DNA from: Selenomonadaceae bacterium
Lineage (GTDB): Bacteria > Bacillota > Negativicutes > Selenomonadales > Selenomonadaceae
Assembly (NCBI GenBank): GCA_016280345.1
Contig: JAEEGN010000250.1
Location: 1 to 14,230, forward strand
Reading direction: 5' to 3'
Length of the DNA stretch: 14,230 nt
Of this stretch, positions 8,171 through 13,177 are shown piece by piece. The notes under the pieces are model-generated. The model was not told where the DNA came from. It saw only the letters and a list, made by a program, of their open reading frames with translations, and did no database searches. Positions within the stretch are counted from its first letter, which is position 1. Every line of letters starts with the position of its first letter. Both the position numbers and the translations under genes were made by a program.

Positions 8171-9606
8171 AATACGAGACCGTCATCGGACTGGAAATCC
8201 ACTGTGAGCTGAAAACGGCCACGAAAATCTTCTGCGGCTGCGCCACCGGCTTCGGCGCCGAGCAGAACACCCACGTCTGCCCCGTCTGCCTGGGGCTTCC
8301 CGGCGTGCTGCCGGTGGTGAACCGGCGCGTCGTCGAGTTCGCCATCAAAGCCGGACTCGCCACCAACTGCACCATCAACCAGTACAGCAAATTCGACCGC
8401 AAGAACTATTACTACCCGGACCTGCCGAAAAACTTCCAGACCTCCCAGTACGATCTGCCCATCGCCGAACACGGCTACGTGGACATCGACGTGGACGGCC
8501 GGAAAAAGCGCGTCCGGCTGACCCGCATCCACATGGAAGAGGACGCCGGCAAACTCGTCCATTCCGGCGCCACCATCAAGGACTCCGCCTCCTCCAACGT
8601 GGACTACAACCGCACCGGCGTGCCGCTGCTGGAGATCGTCTCCGAGCCGGACATGTCCTCGGCGGCGGAGGCCCGAGCCTACATGGAGAAAATCAAGTCC
8701 ATCATGGAGTACATCGACGTCTCCAACTGCCGCATGGAACAGGGCAACCTGCGGGCCGACATCAACGTGTCGCTTCGCCCCGCGGGTTCGAAAGAACTCG
8801 GCACCCGCACCGAGATGAAGAACATCAACTCCTTCAAGGCGCTGGAAGACGCCATCAACTACGAAGTGGAGCGTCAGGCCGAAGTCCTCGACGACGGCGG
8901 TCACATCGTGCAGGAAACGCGCACCTGGGACCCAGATCGGGGCATGACCCTCTCCATGCGCAGCAAGGAAGAGGCCCACGACTACCGCTATATGCCGGAG
9001 CCGGACCTGCCGCCCATCGTCACCACGGCGGAGGAAATCGAACGCTACCGGGCCGCGCTGCCGGAACTGCCCGACGCCCGCCGGGCGCGTCTCGAAAAAG
9101 ACTACGGCCTCTCGGACTACGACGCCGGCATCATCACCGCCTCTCGGCCCATGGCGGAGTATTTCGACGCTGTCATCGCCACCGGCGCCGACGCCAAACT
9201 CGCCGCCAACTGGATGATGGGCGAGCTGGCCAAGCACCTCAACGCCGAGGACAAGACCATCGAAGAAACGCCGGTGGACGCCAAACGGCTGGGCGAGATG
9301 ATCGGCCTCATCAGCAAAGGCACCATCTCCTCAAAGATCGCCAAGCAGGTCTTCGACGCCATGTGGACCTCTCCCGACAGCCCGGAGAAAATCGTCCGGG
9401 ACAAGGGCCTCGTCCAGATCACCGACACCAAAGAAATCGAAGCCATCGTGGACGACGTCATCGCCAGAAACCAGAAGGCCGTAGACGACTACAAGGGCGG
9501 CAACAAGAAAGCCATCGGCGCCCTCGTGGGCCAGGTCATGAAAGCCTCCAGGGGCAAGGCCAATCCCCAGCTCGTCAACAAACTGCTGGCGGAAAAGCTC
9601 GGCTGA
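8167..9606 (+). CDS. gatB: Glutamyl/aspartyl-tRNA amidotransferase subunit B
   Basis: This 479-residue protein binds the misacylated tRNA, activates the side-chain carboxylate with ATP and transfers ammonia from GatA. It opens with MKYETVIGLEIHCEL, the family signature, and has a zinc-type cysteine set C23-x-C25 and C38-x-x-C41 (FCGC...HVCPVCLG). Conserved blocks such as SKFDRKNYYYPDLPKNFQ, QGNLRADINVS and GTRTEMKNINS are present. The tail (about 330-479) is the helical plus YqeY-like tRNA-binding region ending GKANPQLVNKLLAEKLG. The ribosome site GGGAGGTG (8152-8159) lies inside gatA. It is last in the operon and followed by a terminator at 9681-9731. A gatCAB operon implies indirect Gln-tRNA and/or Asn-tRNA synthesis in this organism. 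Confidence 0.97.
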   Translation: MKYETVIGLEIHCELKTATKIFCGCATGFGAEQNTHVCPVCLGLPGVLPVVNRRVVEFAIKAGLATNCTINQYSKFDRKNYYYPDLPKNFQTSQYDLPIAEHGYVDIDVDGRKKRVRLTRIHMEEDAGKLVHSGATIKDSASSNVDYNRTGVPLLEIVSEPDMSSAAEARAYMEKIKSIMEYIDVSNCRMEQGNLRADINVSLRPAGSKELGTRTEMKNINSFKALEDAINYEVERQAEVLDDGGHIVQETRTWDPDRGMTLSMRSKEEAHDYRYMPEPDLPPIVTTAEEIERYRAALPELPDARRARLEKDYGLSDYDAGIITASRPMAEYFDAVIATGADAKLAANWMMGELAKHLNAEDKTIEETPVDAKRLGEMIGLISKGTISSKIAKQVFDAMWTSPDSPEKIVRDKGLVQITDTKEIEAIVDDVIARNQKAVDDYKGGNKKAIGALVGQVMKASRGKANPQLVNKLLAEKLG

Positions 9607-9680
9607 CCAAAACAGGAACCTCTCCGGCAAGCAGCCGGACGGCCCGTTCCCTCGGAAACGTTCATCAAAAACCGCATTAC

Positions 9681-9731
9681 AAAAAGGCTATCGCCGGAAA
9701 TCCAAAATCTCTTCCGGCAATAGCCTTTTTT
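9681..9731. terminator. Bidirectional intrinsic terminator for gatB and the rpn locus
   Basis: GGCTATCGCCGGAA (9686-9699) pairs with TTCCGGCAATAGCC (9712-9725) with one mismatch. It is flanked by AAAAA on the left and TTTTTT on the right, so it has a U tract in both directions. It closes the gatCAB transcript on the + strand and the rpn transcript on the - strand. Confidence 0.9.
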
Positions 9732-9780
9732 CTTTGTCCCACCCGGACACAAGCCCCGTCTAAGCCTCGGGCAGCTGTCC

Positions 9781-10044
9781 TTACAACTGCGCTTCCAGCT
9801 TGCCCCTCTCCACGACAGGGATATTCAAAGCATCCATCGCCTGTTGGGGATCCAGGTGCAAATTGCGCATCAGATTGCGAACGGCCAACAGATTGGCTTT
9901 TTCCATGCCTTTTTCCATGCCTTTTTCCATACCTTTTTCCAAACCTTTTTCCATACCTTTTTCCATGCCCTTTTCAAGGCCTTCTTCAAGGCCGTCCTCA
10001 CGCCTTGCTTCCAGAGCGTCTTCCAGGCTCCACTCGAACATCAT
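9781..10044 (-). CDS. Free-standing copy of the Rpn C-terminal domain (candidate RpnS-type antitoxin)
   Basis: This 87-residue protein from ATG 10042-10044 begins MMFEWSLEDALEARREDG, continues with seven GMEK/GLEK repeats (residues 22-49, a charged predicted helix), and ends ANLLAVRNLMRNLHLD...GKLEAQL. It is the same as the last 83 residues of the upstream Rpn protein except for one extra repeat and one Met/Leu change. The ribosome site AGAGAGGTG (10054-10062) lies 9 bases from the ATG and overlaps the stop codon of the full-length gene, so reinitiation is likely. A GTG at 10054-10056 also opens the frame but sits inside that ribosome site. The frame differs from the upstream gene, so this is not a readthrough tail. 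In E. coli, separately made Rpn C-terminal domains block the full-length nuclease; the same role is inferred here. A non-functional duplication remnant is the alternative. Confidence 0.65.
   Translation of the reverse strand: MMFEWSLEDALEARREDGLEEGLEKGMEKGMEKGLEKGMEKGMEKGMEKANLLAVRNLMRNLHLDPQQAMDALNIPVVERGKLEAQL
9898..9981 (-). repeat. 7 x 12-bp codon repeat (GxEK) in the free-standing copy
   Basis: Seven in-frame 12-base units (plus strand CCATGCCTTTTT and variants) encode GLEK-GMEK-GMEK-GLEK-GMEK-GMEK-GMEK. Slippage here changes the length of a helix by four residues without shifting the frame. Confidence 0.95.
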
Positions 10045-10060
10045 GGCCTGCTGCACCTCT

Positions 10061-10312
10061 CTACAGCTGCGCTTCCAGCTTGCCCCTCTCCACGACAGGA
10101 ATATTCAAAGCATCCATCGCCTGCTGGGGATCCAGGTGCAAATTGCGCATCAGATTGCGAACGGCCAACAGATTGGCTTTTTCCATGCCTTTTTCCATAC
10201 CTTTTTCCATACCTTTTTCCATACCTTTTTCCATGCCCTTTTCAAGGCCTTCTTCAAGGCCGTCCTCACGCCTTGCTTCCAGAGCGTCTTCCAGGCTCCA
10301 CTCGAACATCAT
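10061..10312 (-). CDS. Candidate intragenic small protein: separately translated Rpn C-terminal domain
   Basis: In the same frame as the full-length gene, ATGATG (10307-10312) begins an 83-residue product (MMFEWSLED...KLEAQL). AGGAGGTG (10322-10329 on the - strand), an eight-base perfect match to the anti-Shine-Dalgarno, lies 9 bases upstream inside the coding sequence, with a GTG overlapping it. This is the arrangement published for E. coli RpnS, where the internal product inhibits the full-length nuclease. Translation is inferred from the ribosome site and family precedent only. Confidence 0.65.
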   Translation of the reverse strand: MMFEWSLEDALEARREDGLEEGLEKGMEKGMEKGMEKGMEKGMEKANLLAVRNLMRNLHLDPQQAMDALNIPVVERGKLEAQL

Positions 10313-10966
10313 GGCCTGCTGCACCTCCTCGCTGAACTTTTCCAGGAAATACGTCAGTATGTTATTTTCCCTGCAGTACAGGATGGCCCGGCGAATGGCC
10401 GTCTCGTCGCTGAGCCCCTGGGCCTTTCCCTGTTCCACTTGATGCACCAGAAGGCTATAGCCTTCAAGGACCGGACATTGCTTCAAAAGCTGCTGTCCCG
10501 AAGCATAGCGCACATCATACACCCTGACGATGAGCTCCAGCGCGCCTTTGCCGCCGAACGCCTCCGACAAACGCATCTCGCTCTCGCCGTCTTTCGCCGC
10601 CCGGCCGTTCGTGAACAGCAGGAACTCCGGCGCCGGCAGAGACAGCCGCTGCTTGCGGTGAATGGCCCGCTTGCCCAGGGATTTGATATAGCGGTGATAG
10701 AGTTCCGCCGCCCCGATGAGCATGCGAATCGGCATATTCTGATTGCTGGTTGACATGTGCTCGATGAGAAACAGCAGCCGGTTCCCTACCCGGAAAGCCA
10801 CGTCATGCTTGAGCTCGCTGGTGAAGATGCCGCCCACGGGATCGATGTGGATATCCTCCGGCCGCACCCTCTCTCCCGTCAGCCCCTGGTAAAGTTCCCT
10901 GGCGTTCTCCGGTTCCTTGAACAGCATGCGGAACACCGAGTCCTTATACTCCCGGTTCGCCCCCAA
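10061..10966 (-). CDS. rpn: Rpn family recombination-promoting nuclease / putative transposase (PD-(D/E)XK), full length
   Basis: The protein of 301 residues, with a TTG start at 10964-10966, begins GANREYKDSVFRMLFKEPE, a typical Rpn N-terminus. The PD-(D/E)XK nuclease core follows: KHDVAFRV (Asp55) and LLFLIEHMSTSNQNMPIRM (Glu69). Most relatives I know have a Gln in E-H-Q-S-T where this has Met71. The C-terminal domain (YCRENNILTYFLEKFSEEV, then MMFEWSLEDALEARREDG) ends in six GMEK-type repeats and a conserved tail. I chose the TTG start over a frame extending to 11098 because a strong promoter (10991-11019) lies inside that extension and GAGGGGAGG (10975-10983) sits 8 bases before the TTG. 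Rpn proteins are DNA endonucleases; E. coli members act in phage defence as toxin-antitoxin genes-within-genes. The gene stands alone between two terminators, apart from the duplicated 3' domain. Confidence 0.88.
   Translation of the reverse strand: MGANREYKDSVFRMLFKEPENARELYQGLTGERVRPEDIHIDPVGGIFTSELKHDVAFRVGNRLLFLIEHMSTSNQNMPIRMLIGAAELYHRYIKSLGKRAIHRKQRLSLPAPEFLLFTNGRAAKDGESEMRLSEAFGGKGALELIVRVYDVRYASGQQLLKQCPVLEGYSLLVHQVEQGKAQGLSDETAIRRAILYCRENNILTYFLEKFSEEVQQAMMFEWSLEDALEARREDGLEEGLEKGMEKGMEKGMEKGMEKGMEKANLLAVRNLMRNLHLDPQQAMDALNIPVVERGKLEAQL
10178..10249 (-). repeat. 6 x 12-bp codon repeat (GxEK) in the full-length rpn gene
   Basis: GLEK followed by five GMEK units, about residues 240-263 of the 301-residue protein. 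Repeats of four residues with variable copy number are known in the dimerising helix of Rpn C-terminal domains. Confidence 0.95.
10322..10329 (-). promoter_or_regulatory. Internal Shine-Dalgarno site AGGAGGTG inside rpn
   Basis: This is a perfect eight-base ribosome site within coding sequence, 9 bases before ATGATG, encoding part of S-E-E-V-Q. Other E-E-V codon choices would avoid it, so its presence is consistent with selection for internal initiation. Confidence 0.7.
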
Positions 10967-10990
10967 CCGCGCCGCCTCCCCTCTGCCTGT

Positions 10991-11019
10991 ATTGTACCAA
11001 AAAAACCGCCCGCTGGCAA
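10991..11019 (-). promoter_or_regulatory. Promoter of the rpn gene
   Basis: On the - strand, TTGCCA (11014-11019) and TACAAT (10991-10996) are separated by exactly 17 bases, each one base from consensus. Predicted transcription starts at about 10984, immediately at the ribosome site, giving a leader of only about 18 bases before the TTG start. Confidence 0.8.
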
Positions 11020-11096
11020 TTTCTCCGTGCCTGTCCCAGACAGGAATTCGCTCCGCATGTTCTCTTCCCGCAAAATGCGGCGGCCGCTCTGTAAAC

Positions 11097-11127
11097 AAAA
11101 AGAGACGGTAGCCAACCGTCTCTTTTT
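11097..11127. terminator. Bidirectional terminator between the CoA ligase and rpn
   Basis: AAAAAGAGACGGT (11097-11109) and ACCGTCTCTTTTT (11115-11127) form a perfect 13-bp stem with a 5-base loop, ending in T runs on both strands. It lies 40 bases past the CoA ligase stop codon and upstream of the rpn promoter, so it insulates rpn from the CoA ligase transcript. Confidence 0.92.
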
Positions 11128-11166
11128 CCGCCGCAGCGGGATTGCTTCTCTCTCCGGGATTCTCCC

Positions 11167-12666
11167 TCAGCGGGGGGCCGTTTTTTTCTCCCCTTCCGCC
11201 TGGTAGATTTCCCGGAGCCGCAGTTTGGCGATCTTGCCGGTGGAGGTTTTCGGCAGTTCGTCGATCAGGCGGAATTCCCGCGGGATCTTATAGAGGGCGA
11301 GGTTTTTCTGCAGGTATTTCTTGAGCTCGCGCAGGTTCACGGCGGCGTCGGGCTGGAGGCTGTAATAGCAGCAGCCCGCCTGGCCCCGCAGCTTGTCGTC
11401 GATGGCGATGACCGCGGCTTCGCGAACGCCGGGATAGGCATAGACGAGTTCCTCGATTTCCCGGGGATAGATGTTCTCGCCCATGCTGATGATCATGTCC
11501 TTGATGCGGTCCACGATGTAGACGTACCCATCCTCGTCCATGCGGGCCACGTCGCCGGTGTGGAGCCAGCCGTGCTCCAGCGCCTTCGCCGTCGCCTCGG
11601 GCATCTTCCAGTAGCCGTGCATGACGTTCGGCCCCTGGACCAGCAGTTCACCCGTCTCGCCCGGGGGCACGTCCCGGCCGTGAGCGTCCACGAAGCGGAG
11701 ACGCACGTCGGGAATCGCCGGACCTACCGAGGTGAGCCGCGCCGATTCGGGGGAATTCATCGTGACCACCGGTGACGCCTCGGAAAGGCCGTAGCCCTCC
11801 ACCACCGGCACACCGAATTTCGTCCAGAACGCCTCGCCTACGGCCTTTGGCAACGTGGTGCCGCCGAGGATCACGAAGCGCAGCGTTTGGAAGTCCTCCG
11901 TGGTCGCCAGCTTCGTAATCAGGGAAAGGATGGAGGGGACCATGACGATGATGGTGACGCCCAGGGCCCTGGAGACGTCAATCGTGCGCTTCGGGGCGAA
12001 GGCGTCGAGGATGCTGATGGTGGCGCCGACGGACAGGGCGCACATGACGGCGCAGGTCCAGGAAAAGCAGTGGTACATGGGCAGGATGCAGAGGACGTTG
12101 TCGCTGCGGCGCATGTGGACCGTCTGCTGCATATCGAGGGCGTTCATCACCAGGTTGCGATGGGACAGCACGGCCCCTTTGGGGGCGCCGGTGGTGCCGG
12201 AGGTGTAGATGATGGTGCAGGGCTCGTCGGGGCCGAAGTCCGGCGGCAGAGGCGGCGGGGGCGGCAGCGTGGTGGGCTCGATGACGGCGCCGATATCGAG
12301 CTGACGGACGTCGCCGGCATAGTCGATGGCGTTCAGAGCGTCGTCGAGGAAGAGTTCCTGATCGGTCAGGATGACGCGGACCTCGGCGTTCTTCACGATG
12401 AAGGCCGTCTCGCGCATGGAAAACTGGAAATTAACCGGCACCACGATGGCACCGAGGGAGGCGATGGCCATATAGGCGGCGATGTACTCGGCCCGGTTGC
12501 GGGAATAGATGGCCACCCGGTCATGGCGACGGACGCCGGCCGCGTAGAGACGGCGGCGACAGTTTTCGGCAGCAACCTTGAGCCCGAGGTAGGTCAGCGC
12601 CCCAAGCTGGCTGTAAACGGCGTCGTCATTGTTCTGGCCGCGCCGCAGGATTTCGTGGACGAGCAT
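11167..12666 (-). CDS. AMP-forming acyl-CoA synthetase (fatty-acid--CoA ligase-like)
   Basis: This 499-residue member of the ANL adenylating superfamily activates a carboxylic acid with ATP and transfers it to CoA. The ATP-binding P-loop is IIYTSGTTGAPKGAVLSH (about residues 152-169). It is followed by YGLSEASP (A5), the TGDVARMDEDGYVYIVDR hinge region (A7-A8) and the catalytic-lysine motif PKTSTGK near the C-terminus (A10). Length and order are typical of FadD-like or medium/long-chain ligases, but substrate cannot be read from sequence; an aromatic or short-chain acid is possible. ATG 12664-12666 is chosen because AAAGGTG (12673-12679) lies 6 bases upstream; a GTG at 12673-12675 overlaps that ribosome site. 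A proline-rich run (LPPPPPLPP) in the N-terminal domain is unusual. It is transcribed alone from its own promoter and ends at the 11097-11127 terminator. Confidence 0.92.
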   Translation of the reverse strand: MLVHEILRRGQNNDDAVYSQLGALTYLGLKVAAENCRRRLYAAGVRRHDRVAIYSRNRAEYIAAYMAIASLGAIVVPVNFQFSMRETAFIVKNAEVRVILTDQELFLDDALNAIDYAGDVRQLDIGAVIEPTTLPPPPPLPPDFGPDEPCTIIYTSGTTGAPKGAVLSHRNLVMNALDMQQTVHMRRSDNVLCILPMYHCFSWTCAVMCALSVGATISILDAFAPKRTIDVSRALGVTIIVMVPSILSLITKLATTEDFQTLRFVILGGTTLPKAVGEAFWTKFGVPVVEGYGLSEASPVVTMNSPESARLTSVGPAIPDVRLRFVDAHGRDVPPGETGELLVQGPNVMHGYWKMPEATAKALEHGWLHTGDVARMDEDGYVYIVDRIKDMIISMGENIYPREIEELVYAYPGVREAAVIAIDDKLRGQAGCCYYSLQPDAAVNLRELKKYLQKNLALYKIPREFRLIDELPKTSTGKIAKLRLREIYQAEGEKKTAPR

Positions 12667-12764
12667 GGGTATCACCTTTCCGTATGGACAGAGAAAAGCG
12701 CGCGCCGGAGGGCCTCCGACGCCACGAGGGAAAGAGGAGACGGGAAATTCATCATCATATCTTT

Positions 12765-12793
12765 ATTATAGCCGGAATGACGACGCACTTCAA
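12765..12793 (-). promoter_or_regulatory. Promoter of the CoA ligase gene
   Basis: On the - strand, TTGAAG (12788-12793) and a consensus TATAAT (12765-12770) are separated by 17 bases. Predicted start is near 12758, giving a leader of about 90 bases. Confidence 0.75.
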
Positions 12794-13019
12794 TAAACCG
12801 GCGTCCATTTCCGGCGATTTTTATTCCCCGGCGAAAAATTTTTTCCCCGGCCGTCACCGACGCGCCCGGTCGGGCCAAACACAATCGCTTGTTGCCGGGA
12901 AACGCGGGACATACCATATCTGTCTTTTCTTTCGCCTTTTGGCCCCTGCCCGGCACCGCCGACACCGGAGGAAAAGTGCGGAAACTTGAAGATTTTGTGA
13001 AAAACTTCTGTAAATGCCG

Positions 13020-13049
13020 TTGCTTTTTCGGCGGATTCTATATTATAAT
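13020..13049 (+). promoter_or_regulatory. Promoter of the DASS transporter gene
   Basis: TTGCTT (13020-13025) and TATAAT (13044-13049) are separated by 18 bases. Predicted start is near 13056, giving a leader of about 120 bases before the GTG start. I could not identify a regulator site with confidence. Confidence 0.65.
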
Positions 13050-13177
13050 AACGACAGACAGGGTTTTTGCCCTAACGCTATCATTTACACCGTTCCATTT
13101 CACCGTTAAAGGAGGGGACGCGCGGCACGAAGAAAGAGGTTGTGTTCCAAGAATCCCATTGAAAAGGAGGATGTATC

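Larger units (their letters stand above)
9781..10327 (-). repeat. Tandem duplication of the 3' end of the rpn gene
   Basis: Segment 9781-10059 (279 bp) and segment 10061-10327 (267 bp) are near-identical direct repeats. The 12-base length difference is exactly one GMEK-type codon repeat. Outside the repeat tract I find four base differences: two in the last sense codon and stop (CAGTTGTAA vs CAGCTGTAG), one Ile ATC/ATT and one Gln CAA/CAG. All are silent. The unit runs from GAGG of the internal Shine-Dalgarno to the stop codon, that is, one complete small translation unit. Confidence 0.95.
12667..13177. other. Divergent intergenic region between the CoA ligase and the transporter
   Basis: These 511 bases have no credible gene. 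They hold the CoA ligase promoter and leader (12667-12793), a central stretch of about 220 bases (12800-13019) in which I recognise nothing, and then the transporter promoter and a roughly 120-base leader. The AT-rich stretches around 12760 and 13030-13050 contrast with the GC-rich surroundings, as expected of promoters. Confidence 0.8.

Noticed and set aside
6827..9237. Long - strand frames opposite gatA and gatB (435 and 375 codons)
   Set aside because: These are antisense shadows of highly conserved genes with strong third-position GC. They have no ribosome sites or family features.
9363..10753. + strand frames rich in FPCLFPYLF or FHTFFHAFF repeats
   Set aside because: These are the complement of the GMEK codon repeats in the rpn genes. 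The repeats make sense as a charged helix on the - strand and match the Rpn family there.
12981..13016. Possible operator palindrome GAAG...CTTC upstream of the transporter promoter
   Set aside because: Only four bases match on each side around an AT-rich centre, which is not distinguishable from chance.
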